A program made the position numbers and the translations under genes. 64,000 bases of DNA from Cornus controversa (Eukaryota > Streptophyta > Magnoliopsida > Cornales > Cornaceae), in contig CM048848.1 of assembly GCA_026545225.1 (NCBI GenBank), positions 49,253,806 through 49,317,805 of the forward strand. The letters run 5' to 3'. Under the pieces are notes generated by a model. That model saw only the letters and a program-made list of their open reading frames with translations. It made no database searches and was not told the origin of the DNA. Positions 9,992-22,970 of this stretch are shown here, one piece after another (the stretch's first letter is position 1; every line of letters starts with the position of its first letter).

Positions 9992-10897
9992 TTATATGTG
10001 TGCAGCTTAATCTTATAGGTTGGATGCAAGGAGTCTAGGATGACTTGGACTCTAAGTAGTTCGATATAATGCGTAAAGGCCGACAGAGAGAAATAGGAGG
10101 CTAATTGGATACAATTGCTTATGGATAAGAGTGCTTATAATTTAGTCACAACTACGTAGTCAGTTATATGAAGTAACGTGATCCGTGTGGATGTGTTTGT
10201 ATTGAACAAGGACTTTTATGAGTTTCAACTAGCTTGGAAGACTTGGCTGAACATGGACTCTTATAGACATAGGCTCATTAAGGATAACGTTGAGTGGAAC
10301 TTGGACTCTAGATGGGCTGATGCTAATACCCTAAAATCACGGGCTACTGGAGATACGGAGCATTAGAATATAGTTGATTTATTTCCTTTTATTGTTTTAT
10401 TTCTATAATTATCTTGTAACTAAAGGTTAAATACGGTTATGTAAAATTTTTCTATAAATAAAAGCAAAGAACTCTATGTTAGGGGTTCCAAACAACCACA
10501 ACTAAATAATTGCATCACGTGCAATCTATATCTCTTTCTCAATATTCTCCAGAATATTGTTCTATCTCTCACTCGATCTACATCTCCCTCAACTTTCTTT
10601 CTCTTGGCCTCCTTTAATCCCTCAATTTCTTTCTCCCCCTTACTACGATTCAATCTCGCAATTCTTTGCGCACCGTTAAAAGTCCTCTTAGTTGAGGCAA
10701 GAAAAGAACTCAATAGGGAGTTTCATATTCTCTCTCCCTAGCCAATCGTCTGGTCCAACACAACCTCTAAAGGAGATACTTGTGTTCAACTAACTATTTA
10801 TATTGAGCTGATACCACGGCTCTGGCACGCCCGCAAGCAATTGGCCTACCTGACTGATTAATTAATAATTGAACATATTTTGGCACGCCTGGTAGGA
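9991..10897 (+). mobile_element. Probable LTR 3' part and primer-binding site of element I
   Basis: The region upstream of the gag remnant has a TATA-like TCTATAAATAAAAG near 10451, then an untranslated-type sequence. It ends GAACA at 10875 just before TTTTGGCACGCCTGGTAGG (10878-10896). That string resembles the TTTGGCACGCCYGGTGGGAC primer-binding site that follows the 5' LTR in some plant Ty3/gypsy elements. The left LTR end was not located, and no 3' LTR is visible. A 62-codon ORF at 10178-10366 falls in this LTR-like sequence and is not supported as a gene. Confidence 0.45.
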
Positions 10898-10979
10898 CCC
10901 CGTAAGTGCTAAAAATCAAGAATATGCCCCCAAAGCTAAGGTCCTAATGACACTCAGCCACTGGCGATGACGAGCAAGA

Positions 10980-12690
10980 AAAAGAAGTTCTTCAATTTGT
11001 GGGAGACTACATTACAGGTCCCTTAGATATGACAGACTTAATGGATGCCATAGATAAAATCCATGTTCAACTTGGTGAGGTTAGCACCAATTTAAGATGA
11101 CTGGGTGAAAGGATCACCCAAACTGGTGCTCAAACGAATGAACGAATAGACGAATTAATGAGGCAATCGACCATCCATAAATGATTGATCATTTAGGGCT
11201 CTAATGCCCAAGAGTCTCCTCTCCAACCGAAGGTGCAGCAGACCGACCAGAAACTGAAGGGCCTAATATTACTTCTGCCTCAGCCTTCTGTGCAAAGCAA
11301 TCTTCTATCTAGTAGTTCTTAGCCTGGTGAAGCTGAAAATCAGCTACTGATCGAGGCCACAAATAGACGGCTGCCTGAGCAACATCAGGTACACCTTCAA
11401 AATGATCTCATAGGTTCAATCAGCCTTCGAGACAATCCCCACCAAGGAGGAAAACAAGACCCCCCCAATTGCACCTACACATTGGGGCAGATAGAAAATA
11501 ATCGACCACTAAGGTGGCAGGAACATGAACAACCGTTAAATCCAAATGTTCTTGAAAACTGATTTGATGACATTTATTGAGCCTTAGGATTAAAAAGGAC
11601 TAATCGATCCACCTTTAGGAAACCTTATCCTGAGAAATATGATTTATTGGAGTATCCTACTGGATACAAGATCCATAACTTCGCTGCATTTAATGGAGAG
11701 GAAAATCAATCAATACTAGAGCACATCAGCCACTTCACAATTCGATGTGGAGAGGCTGGTGCTAATCAAATATGCAAGTTAAGGTTGTTTTCGAGTTCTT
11801 TAACTAGCATAGCTTTTACTTTGTATTCCAATTTGAGGCCAGATTCCATAGTGACTTGGTAGCAAATGAAGAACTATTTCATACTCAATTTTATCGCCCA
11901 GAACCTGAGGCTACATTAGCTTATTTGTCCAGGCTAAATCAATTACTTGGAGAAATAGTTGAAACTTTCATAGTCAAGTTTAGGAAGGCCTAGCTAAAAT
12001 GTTGAGTGATCCTCCCTGAAACGGAATATGCAAAGTTAGCCCTAAATGGTTTAGACATCGAATATAGGAAGAGGTTCGAGAGGATATAATTCCATGACAT
12101 ATTTGAGATGGCTGACAGGGCTACCCGATATGACTCAATCTTCAACGAGGAAAAAGAGAGGAAAATCCCATCAAAGGAGACTTATTATAAAGATCCCAAT
12201 TATGAGATGTTCTCGGCAGATGTTAGTGAGGATCTCGAGACAAATTTGGCCGAGGTTCACATTAAGAAGCCATACATATGTGAGATTTAGTTAGAGTCAA
12301 ATTAGCCATTAGTGGTTCTCATTCTGCCGCATCATCAGCTAATTCCGTTAAAAGGGGAATGACTGATATAGGCAAATTTTACTTGTTCGACCTGTCCATG
12401 ACTGATAAAATTTTTTATCATCTATTAGCATATAAATAGATCATTTTGCCCAAGGGGCAAAAAATTCCATCAATCACTGAGCTAAAAAGAAAAGAATATT
12501 GTAAATGCCATCATTCTTAAACCCATAGCACTAATGATTGTACAATGTTTTGTAATATTGTACAGAAGGAAATCGACAAAGGAACTCTAAAATTTCTGGA
12601 TAAACAGATGGAAATAATAGGGGTCGACAGCAATCCTTTTCCTATAATTATTGCTAGCAATGTGATCGGTCTAGTCCCCAAGGCTGATGG
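10980..12690 (+). pseudogene. gag: Ty3/gypsy (Tat-like) gag pseudogene, element I
   Basis: Split reading frames spell a typical plant Ty3 gag. There is an N-terminal segment with EKEVLQFVGDYITGPLDMTD, then the capsid block around 11620-11862 (YPTGYKIHNFAAFNGEENQS, LEHISHFTIRCGEA, KLRLFSSSL, FTLYSNLRPDSIVTW). A degraded continuation lies at 11870-12290, and a nucleocapsid-like segment near 12440-12560 has YCKCHHS...THSTNDCTMF, a C-x-C...H...C remnant. Stops and frameshifts (a TAG after IVTW at 11860-11862, frame changes near 11900 and 12100) rule out function. Gag would build the particle that packages the element's RNA. The rest of the element to the right is displaced by element C. Confidence 0.75.
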
Positions 12691-13589
12691 TAAGTAAACA
12701 AGAATGGTTGATGGTACGTTGTCAGACTCCTCAAGTCACAAAACAATCGAGGAACTGAAGCACAGATTATGAGAGGCTCAATTGGCTCTAATAGAAAAGG
12801 GATGTCATCCAAGTTGTAGGGTTCTTGGTAATAAAGAAATCAAAGTCGGGGGGCAAGACGCACGCAGAAGTGTACATGAGAGAATTGCATTCCCCCAAGA
12901 TCGGGCTGCATAGACGGTTGTAAATCGATCTGTCTTTCAAAGAATCCAGCCAAAAGAAAAGGTCACCATACGCAAAGGGAGAAAAATCTTCAAAAAAAAT
13001 GCCTCCCATCCATCATGACCCACCAAGGTTTAAGAATGGGTTATCAAGTCGACCAAAAATATGGATAAAGAAGGAAGGTGTCCACCTTGCACCAAGAATG
13101 GTAAAACCACCCATGGTTACCCACAACAGATGGACGAGAGTGACTCAACCTAAGTTCCCTAAGAGTATGATGCCGAATGGGGCCCTTACATGGGCCCAGA
13201 AGTAGAGAATGCAACAAAAGAGATCCAAGCTGAGGAGGAAGCAAGCCGATGACCAAGTAATGAGGGTCAACGGTCATAACCAAGAGTCTGCAATAGACAT
13301 ACCGGCGGATATGTCCTTGACCTTTGTTGATGAAGTATCCTCCCAGGAAGAAAATTAGTTTGATCAAGATCCTAAACACATGGCAAAATACCGAATCAAA
13401 TTTGGGAATTTCCTAGAAAAGGTGGTGTGCAGTATGGTGTTCGTTTTGCCAGCCATTTTTCAAGCAAAACCTGACCAGTTATGTGCCATAACCGATTCTA
13501 CTGAGCCTGACATAGATGACACAGTACAAAAGGCCACTCCAGAGATAGTACTGTTTAATAGGGCATATGTGTCTAAGAAAGCTCCATAA
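12691..13589 (+). pseudogene. Decayed gag-protease linker of element I
   Basis: Short plus-strand frames continue the element without a recognisable fold. The last (13380-13589) contains MVFVLPAIFQAKPDQ, which resembles the conserved VLP.EFQA motif before the protease in Tat-type polyproteins. It ends at a TAA directly ahead of the protease segment. Confidence 0.5.
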
Positions 13590-13952
13590 CAGTTGATAAG
13601 GTGGTATTTAAAAGACTGCTAGTGGTTATGACCCAACAGTTGAGGCCTTTGTATGTCAAAGTATGGGTGGAAAGCCAGCCAGTCAATCAAGCACTATTCA
13701 ATAACGGATCGGTAGTTAATGTTATTCTATGAACGACTATGAGAGCGTTGGGAAAAAAACATGGAAAATGTGATCCCTATAGACGTCGCAATCAGCGGGT
13801 TTAATGGTGGTTCTACTAATACCAAAGGGATACTCTCTTTGGAAGTCATTGTTGGTGGTCCATCTTCGTTCATTGCTTTCTTTATTGTTGAATCAACAGT
13901 GGCCTATAACTTATTGCTAGGCCGTGATTGGATTCATCCCAATATGTGTATC
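13590..13952 (+). pseudogene. Aspartic protease remnant of element I, cut by element C
   Basis: After a frameshifted stretch with LYVKVWVE and a DNGS-like active-site region (about 13690-13720), the frame at 13761-13952 reads ENVIPIDVAISGFNGG, GILSLEVIVGG, and the flap/C-terminal motif LLGRDWIHPNMCI. That motif is diagnostic of plant Ty3/gypsy proteases of the Tat group. The coding sequence stops abruptly where the LTR of element C begins. RT, RNase H and integrase of element I are not found anywhere in the window. Confidence 0.75.
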
Positions 13953-15435
13953 TGATCGTGTGTTGTGAGTGTATCAATTAAAATTAACACACTTCGTAAT
14001 AGAACAAATTCTTACATAATAGAGCTATCGAAAGGGGTGTCGAACCTCAAGGATTATGATTGGAATGAGTTGGTACAAAATTAATTCTAATTAAATTTTA
14101 AAGAAAATAATTCTAATTTTTATATTTAAACTAAGTAAAGAAACAAATAAAATAAAACAAAAGTAAATAGAAAGTGTAAAAAATATGGGATAAATCTAGG
14201 GTAATTGACTTCACCACTAACATCACAATCAATGGTCAATTGAATTAACTATGGGGAATCATACCATGCATTAGTGGTATCGGTGGCTACAAGCTCACCT
14301 TCATCCGTCAAGAAGATAACATATGATTAAGGCTAAGTCATAGACTATCTTCGATTGGCATGAGTCATCTGTCTAACTACTCTAATCTAGGGTGCAGTAT
14401 GGTCCATCTTCTCTAGGCATACTCCATTAAAGCGTATAATGATATATTCAGTGATTACCATTGTATAAAAATCGCTCTCATAATCATAGAAAATAAGAGA
14501 GATTAAGTTCAATAACAACAACTAAATCTCTAAGACAAGATAAGAAATCATTGAAACTGAATTTATAAGACTTTTATAGCTCAATTCTATAATAAGAATT
14601 CTCTAAAATACACAATCTATGCATGTATACAAAAATCCCCAATAATTAAAACAATCAAACCATTGATGCTTAGTTAGGGATACATCAAAACCCTAGTGGA
14701 TGAACTAGTTGCTCATGGTAGAAGAAGAAGCTTCAACGGTTGAGGAAGAAGGCATCATTTTTCGTGAAATACCCGCAAGAATTCGTTCTCTAATGCTTCT
14801 CCACTCCAAAACTCTGCAAAGTATGTCTTCAATTTTGTCCAAAAGCTCCCTAAGACTCCCCTCAATTCGCCACTTTATGCACTAATAGAATACATCAAAG
14901 TCCTAATCCAATTAGGAATTAATTAGGTTTTCCCGCAGCACTAAACAAGTGGGTTTTTCTGTTGATGTTTGGCCTAATTTTTGACCCACTAGAAGTCCAA
15001 TTTACTAAATTTTCGTAAAATACAAAAGTGTCCAGAATCGAATTTCGTTCAACCTTTTTAGAAATTACGTCGATTTAAGGCTCATAAATAACACTTCTGG
15101 TTCGTTTTTCAAAATGGGATTAAAACTGTATTAAGCGCAGAATTAGGCTACAGGCCTGTAACCTCCTTAAGCAACTGTAATTTTCTTGGATCTCTTCCTT
15201 GGGCTTATTTGAGTTAAATTGTGGAGTTGAATGGATCCCTTTGATGTAGGCTTTATCTAACCCTCTTGCATGTCATCTTTAAAAGCCCAAAATCATAGTT
15301 TTAACTGAAATAATTATTAAGGCCCTAAAAATACAGAAAACACTAAAATGAAGTAAAATCACAAAATAATATATTACTAAGAGAATAACATACACAAGTT
15401 AAGAGGCTAGAATGTGTAACATTCAACGCCGATCA
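13953..15435 (-). repeat. 3' LTR of element C
   Basis: 1483 bp, starting (minus) TGATCGGCGTTGAATG at 15435 and ending CACACGATCA at 13953. Its partner at 51011-53951 has the same variant ends, which distinguish this subfamily from the TGATAGGCG...CGAATCA LTRs of A, B, D, G and H. Confidence 0.88.
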
Positions 15436-15446
15436 CACCCCCAAAC
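15436..15446 (-). promoter_or_regulatory. Polypurine tract of element C
   Basis: GTTTGGGGGTG on the minus strand abuts the 3' LTR, the expected position for second-strand priming. The same string abuts the 3' LTRs of B (21522), A (34453) and D (ends 56277, plus strand). Confidence 0.8.
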
Positions 15447-17001
15447 TTACATATTGCTAGTCAAGGAGCAATAGAGTAAAACAAAACTAAAATAAAGGAA
15501 ACAAACTAATACTAACTAAACTACCCCAACTCTACTTTCGTGGGAGAAACGATTGCATTTAGCATATGCAACAAGCCTTTAAACCCCTAGGTTCCCCCTA
15601 GTGGACGAGTATAGTCTCGTGAGGGTTTACAGAAATGTTACCCATAAACATTCAAAATTCTGTTTCAACATTAATTAAGAAGAAGATTACGATATATAGT
15701 TACAAACTTGCATTGAAGAATAATTTCCAAATTTTCAAATTCCATAATTCAAAGCACTGGTCCCCACACATAATTCACATCAACATACCTCAAAGCAACC
15801 AACTGTAGCTCCCTCATGAAAAGTGGACTAGGAGTCATCTCATGTAGCATAACCCAGCTCCAAATATATTAAGGCACATACCATTTCAACTCACTAGCTC
15901 CCCTTATTGAAATCATACTTCCAAACATGAATACAATACTTTTTTTTTCATCATTCCTTTTTTTTATTACTTTATTGGTTGTGCAGTGTCTTTATCTATT
16001 AAGTTTTCTGAAAGATTCATGTAGCAAACTTTCAGTTAGTGACTCTCAAACTAGATGGTTTCAGGACATTAGGCGTTAAGACACCTCGAAGAACCTAATT
16101 ACTCGAATAAGTCAGGCTACAAATCAAGACAACCAATGTTCATCTTTTTTCACCCTTTCACTTTTGACGCGAACACTCCGTGCTTCCTGAAACATAAAGG
16201 CCCGATTACTCATGAAAAGGATCAAATTGATTCGCTATTCAACATATATTTCTTTTTTTCATCTTTTTTTCTTTTTTGAAGTCAAGTAAAATACATCATC
16301 GGTACTCATTCTCAAGAGATCGATACTAATTAATATCAAACATATGTAACTCAATAACTTAGAGCCAAAGTGTATACCCCATAAGATAATGCTAGTGTGC
16401 CTGTGCATGTGAGGAAACTAAAACCAATTACCTCAAGGCATGTTAATGTAAACCATGATTAAAACTACTTATTTTAAACCACAGTTTTCAAAAATTTCAA
16501 ACATACTCCAAAATTGCAAGTTACGCACCTACATAAGGTATTAATCCTTTGAATAATGTAAAAAAATTCTATCTAAAAACAAAACAAAAGAAAATAAATA
16601 AATAAACTAAGAAAAATAAAATAAACAAAAAGTCCTAAAACAAGAAGAATTTCACAAAAAATTTCCCCCATATTGCAATAAAACACATAAAAGGCGTCGC
16701 CTCACCCCCAAACTGAAACTGTACATTGTCCCCAATGTACACCAATAAAACATAGAGAAGAGTAAGAACGAGAATACCAGAAATTTGGAGAAGTAGTGGT
16801 AAGAAAATAGAGCACACCAAGTTATATGAAAGCAATGCAAGCACACTCCCAAACTTGGATGTTACAACCTGTCAAAACAAACCACTATACCCCCACCAAC
16901 CAAGTGAAATAGCATGGGTGAAAAGAAATATGAAATAGGAAAAGACACAAAAAAAATGTTGTTTTTGTATTTTTTTTCTTCTTTTTTTTTTCTAAAAAAA
17001 A
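15447..17001 (-). other. 3' untranslated region of element C
   Basis: Non-coding. It contains a block with CCTCACGAGACTATACTCG and CACTAGGGGGAACCTAGGGG just upstream of the polypurine tract, conserved in B, A and D, and T/A-homopolymer-rich stretches nearer ORF3. No ORF is supported. Confidence 0.7.
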
Positions 17002-18300
17002 CTAAATACAACAAGAAAAATAAAAATAAAAAATAACTAAAAATAAAATAAAATACACAAGAAAGTTACCTCCCAACCAAGGATGTAGTGGTGACTGAGC
17101 ATCTGGGTCTAGGTTCGCCTGGCGCATCAAAGCACGTAGTATCCTCCTCATCTCTCTCTGATCCTGGCGAGTTTCACGATAGTGATTTTCCATCTCTATC
17201 CGCATAGCTCCAAACGGTGCGAAAACCTCAGTCTGTAAGGTGCCAAACTGGGCAGTCAACCCAGCAATCTACACCTCTAAATAACCAGAATCATGCCCGC
17301 CAGCTTGTACATAGACATTCTCTTCTTCTGCTGCGATGTCCTCAGGATCCTCCACCGATGGTGGTATGTCTACAGCTTCCCCTCGTTGGGCCAATCTAGA
17401 TACTTCACCTGGTGCAGCAATGACTCATTGATGCATATAAGATCGGCTCATGTTCCAGTCATGTGTGCTATAGTGAATATCTTGTGAAAAAGCAAGCTCA
17501 TCCTCATCAACTACATATCCTTGTGCAATGAGTAACTGGTGAATAATAGTAGGGAATGGAAACTCCCAATCAGTTGCACTGTCTGGTGCCTTGGCCACGA
17601 CTTTTGAATAAAACTTCTCAATTTGGCCCTAGATGATCTGTGGGAATGATAACTAATGCCCAAAGTGTATGGCATATAAAGCTCAAAGGAACTCTTGACG
17701 CCTCTTGGTTTTATACCCAATTGGACAAACATTCTTGTATAAAATGGCATCAAGGAACCATAGATGACTTGGCATAGAAGACTTTAAAGCTGCATTATGT
17801 TTTGGCCCGGAGAAATGGTTAGTACACAATTGTGTAACCAAATTACCCACCGACAAATCATCGGGTAAATGAGTGTAGATGTTGGTCAAATCAGCCGAGT
17901 ATTCATGAGGACAGCCCATGGCAATAGCAATGGATGACATATTAACCCGAACTTGTGTTTCATCCATCGAAGAAATAAGTGTGCCCTGCTCATCAGGTTT
18001 TGGCATTAAGTTCTGATAAAAGACTTTGACGAGTCTCTGGTATATAGTAGTAGAGGGTGGAACAAAAATCGTAGCAGCCCAAAAATGACGGATGTCAAAA
18101 ATTCCCCATTGTGTCTCGGGAAAAATAGCATAAAGCTCGACGATATCAAACGTTGCTTCAAAATTTAAGGCTCTTGGATGCCATCTCTCATATATTTCGT
18201 CTCGGCGAGATCATGAGGAACCCGAAGTCGGAACATTTCTTGCGTGGCGAGGATTGCACGAGCTTGAAGCACTTTGGTTACTTTCTCTTTTTGGTGCCAT
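17002..18300 (-). pseudogene. ORF3 (envelope-position, plant-transposon domain) pseudogene of element C
   Basis: It starts MAPKRESNQ at 18300 (minus). An in-frame TGA follows at codon 30 (18211-18213), in place of the CGA Arg codon. Downstream the frame resumes with FVPPSTTIYQRLVKVFYQNL, MPKPDEQGTLISSMDE, VNMSSIAIAMGCPHEYSADL, PSHLWFLDAILYKNVCPIGY and FPTIIHQLL. It ends with a heptad-like VQIAGLTAQFGTLQTEV segment and RRILRALMRQANLDPDAQSP. This is the third ORF that sits after integrase in Athila-type elements, matching the family annotated as putative plant transposon protein and often called envelope-like by position. Its function is unproven. Further stops occur near 17440 and 17640. It is the same ORF as in element B. 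Confidence 0.75.
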
Positions 18301-18739
18301 TGAAATAGAAAAGGTTTGGTTGAGGAATTTAAACAAGCACTTGGCGTGCACAATTAAAGTACCTTCTTCAACCTCTTCTTTCGGTAACTTTTTCACTCCA
18401 ATTTGAACAATTCAATCCACCAATAATGTCCCCCAAACTTGGTCTTCAAAAGCCCTCAAAAAGATTGGCACAATTTTGTAAATAAAAACTCTACTTACTT
18501 TGATGAAGAACTTGAGAAAGTAAGAGTTTTCTTAAGAACTAGTGATGATCAATCTAGTTTTAATGTTGTTGATGATGATGAGCAATGATAAATACTTGTA
18601 TGAGAATCACCAATTGAAGAAATTATAGTCCCAGTTGATGTAGGAGTCAAATTAGATCACAAAGTCTTCAAGGAAGCAAGTAAGTCATCATAGTTGGAAA
18701 GGGGGCTTATATATATCAAGATATTTTGGCCAGCCATAT

Positions 18740-18935
18740 TTATGGCTTGGGGATCGATCCCCCTAGCAATGGGCAATTAATCGCCCACCTCTTGGTCCTC
18801 CCAAGTGAGGAAAAGCATGGGGCGATCAATCCCCTTCCAAAAGGGCGATCGATCCCCCTTCTAGCAGCCTGTTTTGCATCTATCGCCGACCGGGACGTGT
18901 ATTTTTGGCCTAGTGATCGCCCAAGGTCGACTGAG
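18740..18935 (-). promoter_or_regulatory. Palindrome-pair spacer of element C (decayed)
   Basis: Between the integrase remnant and ORF3 lie four GATCGATC-type palindromes, at 18749-18762, 18771-18786, 18820-18834 and 18843-18857, then GGTCGACT-type motifs near 18890 and 18922. Core start-to-start distances are 23, 49 and 23 bp, the same as in elements A and B, although individual motifs have mutated. Confidence 0.65.
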
Positions 18936-19178
18936 AGCTCATTTTTTCACCCATTTTGAGTTCAAATACCTCGGTACACCTCTTGGCATCCTCTGAAAGC
19001 AAATTATACATCAAAAACTCAAAGAAAACATATCAAAATGCAACTAAAAGTGAAAGAAAAATTAAGAAAACATAAACTAAAAATTGAAATCAAAGAAGAC
19101 TAAAAATATTAAAGGATAGAAATACATACAAATCCTATAATTTAACGTTTGTAGGTGACGATCAACTCTCCGAAAAGA

Positions 19179-20002
19179 TTAAGTAGGATAGACGGGATCC
19201 GTCAAGTCGACGGATTCCACGTCTCTTGTTAGCATAAATCCTTCTATGCAATGCTTTAACCTTTGCCCATTATATTCTTTATCAAAAATCTTGAACAATT
19301 GCTCATCTGGAAATAAGTCGCAAATAGGTAATGCATCGAACATGGCCTCAGACACAATCTGGGATAAATGGTTCGCAACTACATTCTCTGTCCCCCTCTT
19401 ATCTTTTATCTCCAAATTGAATTCTTGCAATAGTAAAATCCATCGAATAAGGCACGGTTTGGTTTCTTTCTTTGCTAATAAATGTCTCAATGCAACATGA
19501 TCAAAGTAGGCAACCACTCTAGACCCCAATAAATAGGAACGAAACTTGTCCAAGGCAAACACTACAGCTAGAAGTTCTTTCTCTGTGGTTGTATAATTAA
19601 GCTGAGCATTGGAAAAAGTCTTACTAGCGTAATAGATGACATAGGGTCATTTATGTTCTCTTCGTCCCAACACTGCTCCTACTACATAGTCAGAAGCATC
19701 ACACATAATCTCAAAAGGTAGAGCCTAATTTAGAGATTGCATGATCGGTGCAGATGATAGTAAAGACCGAAGCTTCTTGAAAGCTTGCACACACTCTTCA
19801 TCAAAGGAAAAGGGAACATCCTTAGATAACAAGTGACACAAAGGTCGAGCAATCTTACTGAAATCTTTGATGAATTTTCTATAAAACCCAGCATGGCCTA
19901 AGAAAGAACGGACTTGCTTCACCAAAGTTGGAGGAGGCAGAGTAGCAATCAGGTCGATCTTTGCTTTATCAACTTTAATGCCTCTCTTTGAAACAATATG
20001 CC
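19179..20002 (-). pseudogene. pol: RT C-terminus, RNase H and truncated integrase tail of element C
   Basis: Coming out of element B, the RT frame resumes with HIVSKRGIKVDKAKIDLI, FLGHAGFYRKFIKDFSKIA and PLCHLLSKDVPF. After a stop it enters RNase H (CDASDYVVGAVLG, YASKTFSNAQLNYTTTEKEL, FDHVALRHLLAKKE, LLLQEFNLEIKDKRGTENVV). At ~19279 the spacer sequence DLFPDEQLFKI jumps directly to [11 protein letters not shown], which is the integrase C-terminal tail. The zinc-binding, catalytic and most of the C-terminal domains of integrase are therefore missing. Stops within RNase H (about 19650 and 19725) add to the loss. It would have acted with the gag-RT part at 47452-50867. Confidence 0.85.
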
Positions 20003-21521
20003 TGATTCGTGTGTGAGTGTGACTCAAAAATATATCAATTAAAAATTTCCACACTTCTCAATAAAACGAATTCCTTGCAGAATAGGGCTATCGAAAGGGG
20101 TATCGTACCTCAGGGATTATGTTCTGACGAGTTGGATTACGGAATTAATTCTAATTAAATTTATAAGAAAAGAATTCTGATTTTTAAACTAAACTAATTA
20201 AAAAGTAAAATAAAATAAATCAAAGTAAACAAGATAGTGAAAATAATAGGAGAGAAATCTAGGGTGTTTGACTTCACCACTAACTCCACAATCAATGGTC
20301 AATTGAATCAACTATAGGGGAATTACATCATGCATAAGTGGTGTCGGTGGCTACAAGCTCACCTTCATCCATCAAGAAGATAACATATGATTAAGGCTAA
20401 GCCATGGACTATCTTCGATTGGCATGGGCCATCTGCCTAACTACTCTAATCTAGGGTGCAGTATGGTTCATCTTCTCTGAGGCATAATCCATCAAAGTTC
20501 ATAACAATATATTCAGTGATTAACATTGTGTAATAATCTCTCTCATGATCACAGAAAATAAAAGAGATTGAGTTCAATAACAACAACTAAATATCTAAGA
20601 CAAGATAAGAAATCATTGAGATTGAATTTACAAGACTTTTATTGATCAATTCCTTAATAAGAATCCTCACAATTACACAATCTATGCATGTATATAAAGG
20701 TCCCCAATAATTAAAACAATCAAACCATTGATACTTTGTTAGGGCTACATCAAAACCCTAGTGGATGAACTAGCCGCTCATGGTAGAAGAAGAAGCTTCA
20801 ACTGTTGAGGAAGAAGACATCATCTTTCTGAATTACGCGTATGACTTCGTTCTCCAATGGTTCTGCAATATGTTTCTGTTCTCTTCAGCCCTCTCAGACT
20901 CTCCAATCTCTGTGTAAGCTCTGTGTAAGCTCTCCCAATTCAGCCTCCAAGTCTTCACTTTATTCTCCAAGAGAATATACCAAAGTCCTAATCCAATTAG
21001 GAATAAATTAGGGTTTCCCGCAGGACTAATCAGGTGGGTTTTTCCTGCTGACTTCGGCCCGACTTTTGACCCACTAGAAGTCCGTTTTACGGAATTTTCG
21101 TGAAATACAAAAGTGTGCAGAATCAAATTTCGTTCAATCTCACTTGAAAATAATATCGATTTGAGGCTCGGAAATAAGACTTCTGGTCCATTTTCCAAAA
21201 CGGGATTAAGACTGCATTATGCACAGATTTGGGCTTCAGGCCCGAAACCTTCTTAAGCAGCTGTAATTCTCTTGGACCTCTTTCTTGAGCTGATTTGAGT
21301 TAAAATAAATGGTTGAGTGAATCTCCTTGATGTAGGCTTCATCTCACCATCTTGGATGTCTTCTTTAAAAACCCAAAAGCACGGTTTTAACTGAAATAAT
21401 CATTAAGGCCCTGAAAATACAGAAAACACTAAAACAAAGTAAAATTACAAAATAATCTATCACTAAGAGAATAAAATACATAAGTTAAGAGGCTAGAATG
21501 CGTAACATTCAACGCCTATCA
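20003..21521 (-). repeat. 3' LTR of element B
   Basis: 1519 bp. Minus-strand ends are TGATAGGCGTTGAATG (21521) and CACACGAATCA (20003). ORFs in it such as 20833-21198 recur in every LTR copy of this family and are not genes. Confidence 0.9.
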
Positions 21522-22718
21522 CACCCCCAAACTTACATATTGCTAGTCCCTTAGCAATAGAATAAAACAAAACTAAAACAAAGAAACTACTAAACACTAA
21601 CTAAACTACCCAACTCCACTTTCGTGGGAGAAACGATTGCATTTAGCATATGCAACAAGCCTTTAAACCCCTAGGTTCCCCCTAGTGGACGAGTATAGTC
21701 TCGTGAGGGTTTCCAGAAATGTTACCCACAAACATTCAAAATTCTGTTTCAACATTAATTCAAGAAGAAGATTACAATACATAGTTACAAACTTGCATTC
21801 AAGAATAGTTTCAAACTTTCAAATTTTATAATTCAAAGCAATGGTCCCCATGCATAATTCACATCAACATATCTCAAAATAATCAACTCTAGCTCCCTCG
21901 TGTAAAGTGAACTAGCAGTCATCTCATGTGGCATAACCAAGCTCTGAATATATTAAGGCACATACCCCTTCTACTCACTAGCTCCCCTTATTGAAATCAT
22001 ACTTCCAAACATGAATACATGACTTTTCATTTTTTTTTTCATCATTCCTTTTTTTTCATTGCTTTATTGGTTGTGCAATGTCTTGATCTATTAAGCTTTC
22101 TGAAAGATCCATGTAGCAAGCTTTCAGTCAGTGACTCCCAAACCAGACGGCTTTAGGGCACTAGGCTTTAAGATACCCCGAAGACCTAATTACTCGAATC
22201 AGTCAGGCTACAAATCAAGACAACCAATGCTCATCTTTTCTCACCTTTTCACTTTTGACGCGAACACTCCGTGCTTCCTGAGGCATAGAGGCCCGGTTAC
22301 TCATGAAAAGGATCAAATTGATTGCTTATTCATCATTTTTTTCTTTCTTTTTTTTTTCATTGAAGTCAAGTATAACACATCATCGGTACTCATTCTCAAG
22401 AGATACTAATTAATATCAAGCATATGTAACTCAATAACTCAAAACCATAGTCTATACCCCATAAGATTATGCTATTGTGTCTGTGCATTTAAGGAAACTA
22501 AAATTAATCACTCCAAAGCATGTTATTGCAAACCATGATTAAAACCACATAATTCAAACCATAGTTTTCAAATATTTAAAACATACTCAAAAATTGCAAG
22601 TTATGCACCTACATAAGGTATTAATCCCTTGAATGATGTCAAAACATTCTATCTAAAAATAAAAAAAAATAAAAAACAAACTAAGAAAATAAAATAAAAT
22701 AAAATCCTAATACAAAAG
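21522..22718 (-). other. Polypurine tract and 3' UTR of element B, distal part
   Basis: It begins with the GTTTGGGGGTG tract (21522-21532, minus sense) and is collinear with 34453-35665 of element A. The element F insertion at AAAAG (22714-22718) interrupts it, and the sequence resumes at 30423. No coding sequence. Confidence 0.85.
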
Positions 22719-22970
22719 TGTGACATATAAATTTGTAATTGGCATATTTCGGTGATCAAAACCTGAATGATCGAGTTGTAAGTTTCATGATATTTTATGT
22801 AACCAATCATCGACATCTTCGAGCTGACACTCAAGTGCATAGAAGCCGACAAATCAGTTAGAACACCATATAGTACAGGTAAGTATGGTGAGGACACTCT
22901 GCACTTTTTAGTTCCGAGCCTATTTTGAAAAACCAGGGGTTAAATGAAAAGTTTAGGGTTTTTCAAAGTA

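Noticed and set aside
3000..10000. CRISPR-like or bacterial features
   Set aside because: Repeats here are tandem or transposon-derived without regular spacers. The whole window is plant nuclear DNA.
10178..10366. 62-codon ORF MIRVDVFVLNKDFYEF
   Set aside because: It sits in LTR-like sequence upstream of the Tat-like gag and has no recognisable family. Chance ORF.
20833..21198. ORF MENGPEVLFPSLKSILF and relatives at 45344, 46928, 52920, 56601
   Set aside because: They occur in every Athila-like LTR on either strand depending on LTR orientation, with variable ends.
22131..22409. ORF MTPKPDGFRALGFKIPRRPN (also at 35063)
   Set aside because: It lies antisense in the 3' UTR of Athila-like elements A and B. 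The two copies are similar because the UTRs are homologous.
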